A stretch of 64,000 nt of DNA from Brachybacterium sp. EE-P12. Its GTDB lineage: Bacteria > Actinomycetota > Actinomycetes > Actinomycetales > Dermabacteraceae. The stretch spans positions 1-64,000 of the forward strand of contig NZ_QXCP01000008.1 of the NCBI RefSeq assembly GCF_003711805.1, in the 5' to 3' direction. Of this stretch, positions 42,963 through 51,206 are shown piece after piece. The notes under the pieces are model-generated. The model did not search any database. It saw only the letters and a program-made list of their open reading frames with translations, and was not told the DNA's origin. The stretch's first letter is position 1, and every line of letters starts with the position of its first letter. A program made the translations under genes and the position numbers.

Positions 42963-43487
42963 TCAGCGGGAGGCGCGCAGCGTCTCGCCCTTGCGGCGGG
43001 CGATCTCGCGCAGCTCCCCCTGGAAGGCGACCATCCTCTCGCGCAGCTGCGCGGCGTGCTCGTCGGAGCCGGCGGCGAGGATCCGTGCGGCCAGCAGCCC
43101 GGCGTTGCGGGCCCCGCCGATGGAGACCGTCGCGACGGGCACCCCGGCGGGCATCTGCACGATGGACAGCAGCGAGTCCATGCCGTCGAGGTGCTTCAGC
43201 GGCACCGGGACCCCGATCACGGGCAGCGGGGTGAGGGAGGCGAGCATGCCGGGCAGGTGCGCGGCACCGCCGGCGCCGGCGATCACCACGCGCAGGCCGC
43301 GCTGGGCCGCGCCGCGGCCCCAGGCGACCATGTCCTCGGGCATGCGGTGGGCGGAGACGACGTCGACCTCGGTCTCGATGCCGAACTCGGCGAGGGCCTC
43401 CTCGGCGGCCTGCATGACGGGGTGGTCGGAGTCGGAGCCCATCACGATCCCCACGAGGGGGCGGGGCGCGGTCTGCTCTGCGGTCAT
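42963..43487 (-). CDS. purE: 5-(carboxyamino)imidazole ribonucleotide mutase
   Basis: A 174-residue class I PurE, converting N5-CAIR to CAIR in purine synthesis. Motifs are GIVMGSDSD at the start, [26 protein letters not shown] and [22 protein letters not shown]. Length is normal. The ATG overlaps the purK stop (ATGA), and the pair forms the usual purKE operon. It is the first housekeeping gene after the glycan locus. Confidence 0.97.
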   Translation of the reverse strand: MTAEQTAPRPLVGIVMGSDSDHPVMQAAEEALAEFGIETEVDVVSAHRMPEDMVAWGRGAAQRGLRVVIAGAGGAAHLPGMLASLTPLPVIGVPVPLKHLDGMDSLLSIVQMPAGVPVATVSIGGARNAGLLAARILAAGSDEHAAQLRERMVAFQGELREIARRKGETLRASR

Positions 43488-44728
43488 CGGTGCTCTCCGT
43501 CGGCGGTGGGGGTGTCGGGGGCGTCGGGCTCGGCGCCCGGGGCGGCGCCCGGGCCGTCGATGATGAGGTGCTCGGCGCGGTGGGCGCGGGCGAGGAGATC
43601 CTCGGCATCGTCCCCGAGGAGGGTGACGTGGCCGATCTTGCGGCCGGGGCGCACCGATTTCCCGTACAGGTGCACCTTCAGCCCGGGCTCCTGGGCGAGG
43701 GCTGCGGCGGTGCCGGGGGCGAGGTCCTGCGCGGTCCCGCCGAGCAGGTTCACCATCACGGCGACGGGGGCGAGCGGCGTCGTCGCCCCCAGCGGCAGGT
43801 CCGCGGCGGCGCGCAGGTGCTGCTCGAACTGGCCGGTGACCGCGCCGTCCATCGACCAGTGACCGGTGTTGTGGGGGCGCATGGCGAGCTCGTTGACGAG
43901 CACGCGGCCGTCGGCGGTCTCGAACAGCTCCACGGCGAGCATGCCGGTGACGCCGAGGTCCTCGGCGATCGCGAGGGCGAGGTCCTGGATCCGTCGCTGG
44001 TCGGCGTCGTCCAGGCCCGGTGCGGGGGCGACGATCTCGTAGCAGACGCCGTCCTTCTGCAGCGACTGCACCACGGGATAGGCCCGCGCCTCTCCCCCGG
44101 GGCGGCGCGCGACCTGGGCGGAGAGCTCGCGGGTGAAGGGCACGAGCTCCTCGGCGAGCAGCTCGCCGTGCTCGCCGAGCCAGTCATCGGCCTCGGCGGC
44201 GGTCTCGACGATCCGCACGCCGTGCGCGTCGTAGCCCCCGCGCGGGGTCTTGACCACGAGGCGCCCGCCCGCCTCGCCGAGCGCGTCCTCGAGGGCGGCG
44301 GCGGAGTCGATCCGCCACCAGCGCGGGCAGGGATGGCCGAGGGCCGTGAGTCGCTCGCGCATGACGAGCTTGTCCTGGGCGTGCACGAGCGCTCCCGGCC
44401 CGGGCCGGACAGCGGCGAGGGCGTCCCGCCCGATCCCCTCGAGGATCGCCGTGGGCACGTGCTCGTGGTCGAAGGTGAGGACGTCCACCTCCTCGGCGAG
44501 CCCGCGCACGGCGGTCTCGTCGTCGTGGCGTCCGAGCCTCACCCGGGCGGCGACGGCGGCGGCGCTCTCGGCCGGATCGGTGGCGAGCACCTCCAGCTCG
44601 AGGCCCAGCTCGATCGCGGGGCCGAGCATCATGCGGGCCAGCTGGCCCGCGCCCACCACCCCGATCCTGCGGACGAGGGCGCCCTCGGGCGCGTCGGTCG
44701 GATCCGGGCATGATCTGGTCTCTGGCAC
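43484..44728 (-). CDS. purK: 5-(carboxyamino)imidazole ribonucleotide synthase
   Basis: A 414-residue ATP-grasp enzyme that makes N5-CAIR from AIR, bicarbonate and ATP. The N-terminal site is [22 protein letters not shown] and [16 protein letters not shown] (ATP-grasp) follow, and [13 protein letters not shown] marks the metal and substrate site. The C-terminus has a 30-residue Asp/Pro/Ala-rich tail. The GTG at 44728 is supported by a TACACT box 6 nt upstream; the nearby ATG is out of frame. Confidence 0.96.
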   Translation of the reverse strand: MPETRSCPDPTDAPEGALVRRIGVVGAGQLARMMLGPAIELGLELEVLATDPAESAAAVAARVRLGRHDDETAVRGLAEEVDVLTFDHEHVPTAILEGIGRDALAAVRPGPGALVHAQDKLVMRERLTALGHPCPRWWRIDSAAALEDALGEAGGRLVVKTPRGGYDAHGVRIVETAAEADDWLGEHGELLAEELVPFTRELSAQVARRPGGEARAYPVVQSLQKDGVCYEIVAPAPGLDDADQRRIQDLALAIAEDLGVTGMLAVELFETADGRVLVNELAMRPHNTGHWSMDGAVTGQFEQHLRAAADLPLGATTPLAPVAVMVNLLGGTAQDLAPGTAAALAQEPGLKVHLYGKSVRPGRKIGHVTLLGDDAEDLLARAHRAEHLIIDGPGAAPGAEPDAPDTPTADGEHR

Positions 44729-44734
44729 GGCGGC

Positions 44735-44740
44735 AGTGTA
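44735..44740 (-). promoter_or_regulatory. Leaderless -10 box (TACACT) of purK-purE
   Basis: TACACT on the minus strand, 6 nt before the GTG at 44728, with no Shine-Dalgarno sequence. Confidence 0.55.
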
Positions 44741-44746
44741 CCGAGG

Positions 44747-46192
44747 TCAGGAGCGGGAGCGCGGGCGGCGCCGCACCACGGACCCCTGCGGCAGCGAGTC
44801 GAGGTCGTCCCCGCCGGCGGCGGCACGGCCGCCCGAGACGCCGCTGGGGGTCATGTCCGCGCGCTGGCCGCGCGTGCGTCGGCCGACGCGCTCCTCGCGC
44901 CGCTCCGCAGCGAGCTCCACCTCCTCCTCGGCCCCGCTCTCCTCCCCGGGGGCGGAGATGAGGAACACCCCGAACTTCGCGGGCGTCTCCGTGAGCAGCT
45001 CGAGCCGGCCGCCGTCGTCCTCGACGAGGGTGCGGGCCAGCGCCAGCCCCACGCCGGTGCCGCCCGAGGAGCGGCCGGAGACGGAGCGCTCGAAGATGCG
45101 CGCGCCGAGCTCGGGATCGATGCCGCCGCCCTCGTCGGTGACCTCCACGACGGTGGAGTGGTCGTTGCGGCGCACCTTGACGGAGGTGCGCCCGTCGCCG
45201 TGGACCAGGGCGTTCTCGATGAGGGTCGCGACGACCTGGGTGAGCGGGCCGTTGGACCCCCACACGGCGGCGCTGCGCGGCACCTGGATGCTCAGCTCGC
45301 GGCCGGCGCGGCGATAGGCCGGGGACCACTCCTCGCTCTGCTGGGTCAGCACGGTGCGCAGCTCGACGACCCCCGGGGTGCGGCGCTGCGACGAGCGGGG
45401 AGCGTTGATGAGGTCGTGGACCACCTCGGTGAGGCGGTCGATCTGCTCGAGCGAGATCCGCGCCTCGTCCCGCACCCATTCCTCGGTGCTGGTCGCGAGG
45501 ATCTCGTCCAGGCGCATCGAGAGCGCGGTCAGGGGTGTGCGCAGCTGGTGGGAGGCATCGGAGGCGAGGCGGCTCTCCGCCTCCAGGCGCTCGTTGAGCA
45601 TCGCCCCGGAGCGGGAGAGCTCGATCGCGACCTCATCGATCTCCGCGATGCCGGAGGGCTGCCAGGGGCCGCGGGCACGGCCCGAGCCCATCTCCTCGGC
45701 CCGCCTCGAGAGCCGCGAGAGCGGCAGGGAGATCCGCTGGGCCTGCCACAGCGCGACGGACACCCCGATCGAGAGCGCGGCCAGGCCGGCCACGGTGATC
45801 AGCACCCATGCGCTCGCGGAGTGGGCGCGCACGTCGGACTGGGGGATGAACACCGTGATCAGCTGCCCGGAGGCCCCGGAGGTGCTGGTCTTCAAGGGGT
45901 CGTCGCCGGGCGGGTCCCCGGCCGTGATCGTCGTGTTCTCGTGGACGACCGTCACGGCGATGTGCAGGTCCGTCTGCTCGTCGACACGACGCTGCAGGAG
46001 CGCCTCGTCGATCTCGCGGTCCTCCTGGAGGCGGGACTCGGTGTCGATCCGCACCTGGTCCAGGATGCCGCGGGACTGGTTGACGAGATTCTGCTCGGTC
46101 AGCTTCAGCCACGAGATCCCCAGCGGGATGCCGAGCATCAGCACGACGAGGGTCACCGTGATGATGGTGGCCTGCAGCACGCGCTGCCGCAC
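44747..46192 (-). CDS. Sensor histidine kinase
   Basis: A 481-residue membrane kinase. Helix 1 lies at about 8-29, an extracellular sensor part at 30-125 and helix 2 at 127-148, followed by a HAMP-like region, the DHp phosphoacceptor H215 in ASHQLRTPLTAL, and the ATPase domain with N-box LIENALVHG, G1 DEGGGI and G2 GGTGVGLALA. The last 80 residues are a charged, low-complexity tail. It starts 3 bp after the response regulator gene and is its cognate kinase. The signal is unknown; the short sensor domain has no recognised fold. Confidence 0.93.
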   Translation of the reverse strand: MRQRVLQATIITVTLVVLMLGIPLGISWLKLTEQNLVNQSRGILDQVRIDTESRLQEDREIDEALLQRRVDEQTDLHIAVTVVHENTTITAGDPPGDDPLKTSTSGASGQLITVFIPQSDVRAHSASAWVLITVAGLAALSIGVSVALWQAQRISLPLSRLSRRAEEMGSGRARGPWQPSGIAEIDEVAIELSRSGAMLNERLEAESRLASDASHQLRTPLTALSMRLDEILATSTEEWVRDEARISLEQIDRLTEVVHDLINAPRSSQRRTPGVVELRTVLTQQSEEWSPAYRRAGRELSIQVPRSAAVWGSNGPLTQVVATLIENALVHGDGRTSVKVRRNDHSTVVEVTDEGGGIDPELGARIFERSVSGRSSGGTGVGLALARTLVEDDGGRLELLTETPAKFGVFLISAPGEESGAEEEVELAAERREERVGRRTRGQRADMTPSGVSGGRAAAGGDDLDSLPQGSVVRRRPRSRS

Positions 46193-46195
46193 TGG

Positions 46196-46891
46196 TCAGC
46201 TCTCCGCGCCGGTCTCGAAGCGGAAGCCGACTCCCCTCACCGTGGTGATCCGCCGGGGGTCCGTGGCGTCGTCACCCAGCTTGCGGCGCAGCCACGAGAT
46301 GTGCATGTCGAGGGTCTTGGTCGAGCCCCACCATTCCGCGCCCCACACCTCGCGCATGAGGTCGTCGCGGGTGACCACGCTGCCGGACTCGCGCACCAGC
46401 ACCGTCAGGAGGTCGTACTCCTTCGCGGAGAGGCTCAGCTCCTCCCCGTCGGCGTAGGCGCGGCGGGCGGCGACGTCGAGGGTGACGCCGTTGACGTCGA
46501 AGCTGTCGCCGCTCTCCTCGGTGGACTGGGAGCGCCGCATGAGCGCGCGGATGCGGGCCTGCAGCTCGCCGAGCCGGAAGGGCTTGGTGACGTAATCGTC
46601 GGCCCCGGCGTCGAGCCCCACCACCGCGTCGACCTCGTCGGCCCGGGCGGTGAGGATCAGGATCGGGGACTCGAGGCCACCCTTGCGCAGGCGTCGCGCG
46701 ACCTCGAGGCCGTCCAGGTCGGGCAGCCCCAGATCCAGGATGACCAGGTCGATCGGGTCCGGCCCGGCGGCGATCCCGAGCGCGTCCATCCCGCGGGAGG
46801 CGCGCGTGACGGTGTATCCCTCCCGGTCCAGGGCCCGGGAGAGCGGTTCAGCGATGGCCGAGTCGTCCTCGACGAGAAGCAGTCGTGTCAC
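46196..46891 (-). CDS. OmpR-family response regulator
   Basis: A 231-residue protein with an N-terminal receiver (acidic pair D9/D10, phosphoacceptor D53 in VILDLGLPD, K in YVTKPF) and a winged-helix DNA-binding domain (ARRAYADGEELSLSAKEYDLLTVLV ... TVRGVGFRFE). Start choice: the GTG at 46891 lies 7 nt after a TACTAT box, the leaderless layout seen across this window. The ATG at 46900, 9 nt upstream, overlaps that box and would lie ahead of the transcript start. Targets are unknown. It is the first gene of a regulator-kinase pair. Confidence 0.94.
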   Translation of the reverse strand: MTRLLLVEDDSAIAEPLSRALDREGYTVTRASRGMDALGIAAGPDPIDLVILDLGLPDLDGLEVARRLRKGGLESPILILTARADEVDAVVGLDAGADDYVTKPFRLGELQARIRALMRRSQSTEESGDSFDVNGVTLDVAARRAYADGEELSLSAKEYDLLTVLVRESGSVVTRDDLMREVWGAEWWGSTKTLDMHISWLRRKLGDDATDPRRITTVRGVGFRFETGAES

Positions 46892-46898
46892 GTCAGCC

Positions 46899-46904
46899 AT
46901 AGTA
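46899..46904 (-). promoter_or_regulatory. Leaderless -10 box (TACTAT) of the two-component system
   Basis: TACTAT on the minus strand ends 7 nt before the GTG at 46891 and overlaps the in-frame ATG at 46900. This decides for the GTG if the promoter is real. Confidence 0.5.
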
Positions 46905-46913
46905 CGTCCCGCC

Positions 46914-48125
46914 TCACAGGCCGAGGTCCAGGGGCGTCGAGGCGTCGCGTCCCATCTCCCGCACCTCGACGGTCCCGATGCCGTGCAGCTCCACCTCCTC
47001 GCCCTCCCCGAGGGCGAAGCCGCCCGGCAGCGCCTGGGCGACCGCGGCGGCGGTGTCCGCGTCGACGAGCACCGCGCCGGGACGGGCGACGGACTCCATC
47101 CGCGCGGCGAGGTTGACGGTGGGGCCGAACACGTCCCCGTAGCGGGAGAACATCGAGCCCCAGGAGAGCCCGACCCGCACCGGGGGCAGGTCCCTGTCGG
47201 CGGTGATCGTCTCGGCGAGGCTCACCGCGATCTGCGCGCCGTCCTCGGGGGTGTCGGCCAGGAACATGATCTCGTCGCCGACGGTCTTGACCACGCGCCC
47301 GCCGCCGACGGAGATGATGTCGCGGCTGAGGGACTCGAAGCGCCCCACCATGTCCGCGAGCGCGGTGCCGGGCAGGTCCTGGGCGAGGCGGGTGAACTGC
47401 ACCAGGTCCGCGAAGCCGACGGCCCGCTGCAGCGGGAACAGCTCGTCGGTGTCGCGGTGCAGCACCTCGCTGCCGGCGCGCGCGGCGTAGGCGGCCAGCT
47501 GCCGCCGGAAGGTGAACATCACCTGCGACTCGAGGGTCTCGAGCAGCTCGGGGATCTCCTCGAGCATCTGCTGGCGGGCGCGGGCGTCGTCGAGCCCGTC
47601 GGTGTGCTTGGCCTCGTCCACGAGGGCCTCGGTGATCCACATGGCCAGGCGGCCCATGTGGAAGCCCATCCCGCGCGAGATGCTCGCGAAGGCGCGCTCG
47701 GACAGGACCCCGTCCTCGACGATCGCGGCGAGGTCGCCGACGGCCTGGGCGTCCTCGTCGGTGAACACGACGGTGTCCTCGTCCACGGGGGTGAAGCCGA
47801 GGGAGCGCCAGTACACGGAGGCGAGCCGCTCGGCGATGCCGTGCTCCTCGGCCAGGTCGCGGCGGGACCAGCGGCGCGGCCCCTGCAGCAGAACCTTCTC
47901 GAGCGCGCCGACGCTGCGGCGCACCGAGGCGAAGCGACGGTTGAGGTCGAGGATCTCCTGCTCGTCGAGGGAGGTGAGCTCGGCGTCACCCGCGGAGAGG
48001 TCCGGCAGCTCCTGGGTCTGCGTCGGGACCACGTCGATCCCCCCTGTGGGGAGCCGTGTCTCGCGGTCGGGGTCGGCGTCCTGGCGCGTCCCGTCCTCCT
48101 GGAACTGGTCCATCCCGTCGGTCAC
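46914..48125 (-). CDS. Class III adenylyl cyclase with Rv1264-like regulatory domain
   Basis: A protein of about 403 residues. Residues 45-215 are helical and resemble the regulatory domain of the pH-sensing mycobacterial cyclase Rv1264 (EHGIAERLASVYWRSLGF; RAFASISRGMGFHMGRLAMW). The catalytic domain follows: the first metal Asp lies in VGFADLVQFT, the adenine-specifying Lys and second Asp in VVKTVGDEIMF, and the transition-state Asn/Arg in GPTVNLAARM. The Lys/Asp pair suits ATP, so the product should be cAMP. The GTG at 48125 overlaps the birA stop (GTGA); an ATG at 48113 is the alternative start. No membrane segment is seen. Confidence 0.9.
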   Translation of the reverse strand: MTDGMDQFQEDGTRQDADPDRETRLPTGGIDVVPTQTQELPDLSAGDAELTSLDEQEILDLNRRFASVRRSVGALEKVLLQGPRRWSRRDLAEEHGIAERLASVYWRSLGFTPVDEDTVVFTDEDAQAVGDLAAIVEDGVLSERAFASISRGMGFHMGRLAMWITEALVDEAKHTDGLDDARARQQMLEEIPELLETLESQVMFTFRRQLAAYAARAGSEVLHRDTDELFPLQRAVGFADLVQFTRLAQDLPGTALADMVGRFESLSRDIISVGGGRVVKTVGDEIMFLADTPEDGAQIAVSLAETITADRDLPPVRVGLSWGSMFSRYGDVFGPTVNLAARMESVARPGAVLVDADTAAAVAQALPGGFALGEGEEVELHGIGTVEVREMGRDASTPLDLGL

Positions 48126-49102
48126 CGTGCGGGCCCTCGCTTCTCCATGCTGCTCTCCTGCTCCTGATGCGCCCCGTGGCGGACGGATGCGGCCTGGCCG
48201 CCGGACGGCGGCGCGTCGGGCCGCAGATGCCTCACGTCCCCGACGTCGACGGCGACCATCCCTCCCCCTTCCACGAGATCGAGCACGAGACGTCCGTGCC
48301 CGTCGATGCCCCGAGCCGTGCCGCGCAGGGCGGAGGCGGCGTCCCCGCCCCCGGCCGCCCCGCCGAGGGGATCGACCCGCACCGCACGCCCGAGTGTGAG
48401 GCAGGTCATAGTGTAGCGGTCGCGGGTGCCCGCCGCGCCACCGTCTCCCTGGGCGGACTCGAGCGCCGCGAGCTCCTCGGCGAGCGCGTCGACCAGCGCC
48501 TCCTCGAGCGCCTCGCGCAGCGGCGCGCCGTCGGCCGGCTCCGCCCCGGGGCGCAGCCCGCCCGGCCCTCGCAGCCAGGCGGCGCCCGGCACGGCCGCGC
48601 CGTCGGCGGAGCGGACGGGGCCGTGCAGGTTCACCCCGATGCCGAGCAGCAGGGCGTCCTGCCCGCGCGCCTCGGCGAGGATCCCGCCGAGCTTGCGCCC
48701 GTCGGGGGTGTGGAGGTCGTTGGGCCACTTCAGCCCGACCGGCGTCCCGCGCTCCTGCCCGGCCGCGGGCACGACGCGGTCGAGGGCGCGGACCGCGGCG
48801 AGGCCGGCGGCGAGGGGGAACCAGCCGCGGCGTGCCGGGTCCAGCGCCGTGCGGTGCACATAGGTGAGGGCGAGGCTCTCCCCCTCGGGGCTCGCGAAGG
48901 CGCGGCCCAGCCGGCCGCGGCCGGCGTCCTGCCGGGTGGCGGTCACCGCGAAGGGCGGGCGCTCCCCGGCGCGCAGCCGGGCCGCGGCCTCGTCCTGGGT
49001 CGAGGGGACGGCGCCGAGGCGATGCAGCCGCGGCGCGGGCCCGCCGCGGACCGCGCGGCCCGCCCCGTCGCCGGGTGCACCGAAGGGCGAGCTCTCGTCC
49101 AT
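48122..49102 (-). CDS. birA: Biotin--[acyl-CoA carboxylase] ligase
   Basis: A 326-residue ligase that activates biotin with ATP and attaches it to the carrier lysine of the acyl-CoA carboxylase alpha subunit. It has the biotin-AMP loop GRGRLGR, LKWPNDLHTPDGRKLGGILAEA and LLGIGVNLHG, plus a C-terminal SH3-like part. There is no N-terminal helix-turn-helix, so it is not a repressor. About 25 extra residues lie at the C-terminus. The ATG at 49102 has AGGAGGAG upstream. It is divergent from accD, whose partner subunit it modifies. Confidence 0.94.
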   Translation of the reverse strand: MDESSPFGAPGDGAGRAVRGGPAPRLHRLGAVPSTQDEAAARLRAGERPPFAVTATRQDAGRGRLGRAFASPEGESLALTYVHRTALDPARRGWFPLAAGLAAVRALDRVVPAAGQERGTPVGLKWPNDLHTPDGRKLGGILAEARGQDALLLGIGVNLHGPVRSADGAAVPGAAWLRGPGGLRPGAEPADGAPLREALEEALVDALAEELAALESAQGDGGAAGTRDRYTMTCLTLGRAVRVDPLGGAAGGGDAASALRGTARGIDGHGRLVLDLVEGGGMVAVDVGDVRHLRPDAPPSGGQAASVRHGAHQEQESSMEKRGPAR

Positions 49103-49261
49103 GTGCTGCTCCTCCTGACTGCCCGGCGGGCGGGCCCGGCGTGACGGATCGCTCCATCCTCACGCTCGCCACTGCAACGTTCCTGGGAGCGCGGTGGGCG
49201 TGCCGTCCACGCCGTGCTCCGCGCCCGGGCCGGGGTCGGTCGGTGCCGGGCCTGCGTAGCG

Positions 49262-49267
49262 TAGTAT
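49262..49267 (+). promoter_or_regulatory. Candidate -10 box (TAGTAT) of accD
   Basis: TAGTAT about 57 nt before the GTG at 49325. The leader ends with AGGAGG 4-5 nt before the start, so this transcript has a normal ribosome-binding site. The 222-bp birA/accD gap holds no further recognisable feature. Confidence 0.45.
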
Positions 49268-49324
49268 CCCCGTGTTCGTTCTCCCCGTACTCGGACGGCC
49301 GCGCAGGCCGTCGCAGGAGGTCCC

Positions 49325-50914
49325 GTGACCGACGCCCCGCGGCCGCTCACCACCGCTCAGCGACTCGAGGACCTGCGCGAGCGGGATGCCGCGGCGGTCT
49401 CCGCCGCCGCCGACCTCGCCGTCCAGAAGCAGCACGCCCGCGGCAAGGGCACCGCACGGGAGCGCATCGAGGACCTGCTGGACGACGGCTCCTTCGTGGA
49501 GACCGACCGCTTCGTCACCCATCAGTCCCACGCCTTCGGCCTCGAGCGCAAGCGCCCGGCGGGCGACGGCATCGTCACCGGCTACGGCACGATCGACGGC
49601 CGCCAGGTGTGCGTGTACTCCCAGGACTTCACCGTCATGGGCGGCTCGCTCGGCGAGGCGCACGGCCGGAAGATCCAGAAGATCCAGGACCTCGCGCTGT
49701 CCACCGGTGTGCCGATCATCGGCATCCTCGACGGCGGCGGCGCCCGCATCCAGGAGGGCGTGGCCTCGCTGGCGATGTTCGCCGGGATCATGCGGCGCAA
49801 CACCCGCGCCTCCGGCGTGATCCCCCAGATCTCCCTCATCATGGGCCCGGCCGCAGGCGGGGCCGTGTACTCCCCGGCGCTGACCGACGTGGTGGTCATG
49901 GTCGAGAAGACCTCGCACATGTTCATCACCGGACCGGACGTGATCCGCACGGTGACCGGGGAGAACGTCGGCTTCGAGGAGCTCGGCGGGGCGCGCACCC
50001 ATTCGACCCGCTCGGGCGTGGCCCACTACATGGCCGCCGACGAGTCCGAGGCGATCGAGTACGTCAAGGACCTGCTGTCCTATCTGCCGGCCAACACGCT
50101 CAGCCCCGCGCCCAGCTATCCGGTGCGCAGCGAGGACCAGACCACGGCGGAGGACCGCGCGCTGGACGGCCTCGTCCCGGACTCCCCCAACCAGCCCTAC
50201 GACATGGGCGCCGTGCTGCGCACGATCCTCGACGACGGCGAGCTGCTCGAGCTCCAGCCCGGCTTCGCGCAGAACATCCTGGTGGGCTTCGGCCGCATCG
50301 AGGGCAGCAGCGTCGGCATCATCGCCAACCAGCCCTCCCACTTCGCCGGCACGCTCGACATCGACGCCTCCGAGAAGGCGGCGAGGTTCGTGCGCCTGTG
50401 CGATGCGAACAACATCCCCGTCCTCACCCTCGTGGACACGCCCGGGTTCCTGCCCGGCACGGACCAGGAGTACGGCGGCATCATCCGCCGCGGCGCGAAG
50501 CTGCTGTACGCCTATGCGGAGGCGACCGTCCCGCTGGTCACCGTGATCACCCGCAAGGCCTACGGCGGGGCCTACATCGTCATGGGCTCGAAGGACCTCG
50601 GCGCGGACATCAACCTCGCCTGGCCCACCGCCCAGATCGCGGTGATGGGCGCCCAGGGCGCGGTGAACATCCTCCACCGCCAGACCCTGCGGACGGTCGA
50701 GGAGTCCGGCGGCGACGTCGAGGCCGAGCGCACGCGCCTGCAGGCCGAGTTCGAGGAGCAGTTCGCCACCCCCTACGCGGCCGCCGAGCGCGGCTGGATC
50801 GACGGGGTCATCGAGCCCTCCGAGACCCGCGTGCAGGTGGCGCGGGCGCTGCGCGCGCTGCGCACCAAGCGCGACTCCCTGCCCGCCAAGAAGCACGGGA
50901 ACATCCCGCTGTGA
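49325..50914 (+). CDS. accD: Acyl-CoA carboxylase carboxyltransferase (beta) subunit, AccD5-like
   Basis: A 529-residue carboxyltransferase. It has the N-terminal [24 protein letters not shown], two crotonase-like halves with the oxyanion-hole segments [13 protein letters not shown] and [16 protein letters not shown], and [28 protein letters not shown]. The sequence is closest in style to AccD5/PccB, which carboxylates acetyl- or propionyl-CoA to malonyl- or methylmalonyl-CoA for lipid synthesis. Neighbours birA, accE, maf and accA match the mycobacterial order Rv3279c-Rv3285. Confidence 0.96.
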   Translation: MTDAPRPLTTAQRLEDLRERDAAAVSAAADLAVQKQHARGKGTARERIEDLLDDGSFVETDRFVTHQSHAFGLERKRPAGDGIVTGYGTIDGRQVCVYSQDFTVMGGSLGEAHGRKIQKIQDLALSTGVPIIGILDGGGARIQEGVASLAMFAGIMRRNTRASGVIPQISLIMGPAAGGAVYSPALTDVVVMVEKTSHMFITGPDVIRTVTGENVGFEELGGARTHSTRSGVAHYMAADESEAIEYVKDLLSYLPANTLSPAPSYPVRSEDQTTAEDRALDGLVPDSPNQPYDMGAVLRTILDDGELLELQPGFAQNILVGFGRIEGSSVGIIANQPSHFAGTLDIDASEKAARFVRLCDANNIPVLTLVDTPGFLPGTDQEYGGIIRRGAKLLYAYAEATVPLVTVITRKAYGGAYIVMGSKDLGADINLAWPTAQIAVMGAQGAVNILHRQTLRTVEESGGDVEAERTRLQAEFEEQFATPYAAAERGWIDGVIEPSETRVQVARALRALRTKRDSLPAKKHGNIPL

Positions 50915-51174
50915 GCGCCGCAGGATCCTCCCCCGCCGTGCAGGCCGCCGACGTGCGCCTGGTCGCCGGCCGGCTCGCGACCGACGAGCTCGCCGCGATC
51001 GCGGTGGTCGTCTCGGCCATGAGCGTGACCAGCCGCCTCGAGGCGGAGGAACGCGCCCTGGCCGAGGGCAGGCTGGGCGGGAGCGCCTGGACCTCGCCGG
51101 TGCACACCCACGGCGGCGCCCACCGGGAGCGGCTGCATCCCTCGAGCTCGTGCTGGTTGTACGCGGACCGCTGA
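50911..51174 (+). CDS. accE: Acyl-CoA carboxylase epsilon subunit
   Basis: An 87-residue protein with the family's short core [24 protein letters not shown], an Ala/Glu-rich middle and an ending of W and aromatic residues ([10 protein letters not shown]). Epsilon subunits occur only in actinobacteria and hold the alpha and beta subunits together. The GTG overlaps the accD stop (GTGA), so synthesis is coupled. Confidence 0.9.
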   Translation: MSAAGSSPAVQAADVRLVAGRLATDELAAIAVVVSAMSVTSRLEAEERALAEGRLGGSAWTSPVHTHGGAHRERLHPSSSCWLYADR

Positions 51175-51199
51175 ACGGCCGGGGCGCGCACCCTAGACT
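51171..51199 (+). promoter_or_regulatory. Leaderless promoter (CTGAAC-17 nt-TAGACT) of DUF885 gene
   Basis: TAGACT (51194-51199) ends 7 nt before the ATG at 51207, and CTGAAC (51171-51176) lies exactly 17 nt upstream as a fair -35 element. It overlaps the accE stop codon. This is the best complete promoter among the leaderless set. Confidence 0.6.
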
Positions 51200-51206
51200 G
51201 CCGGGC

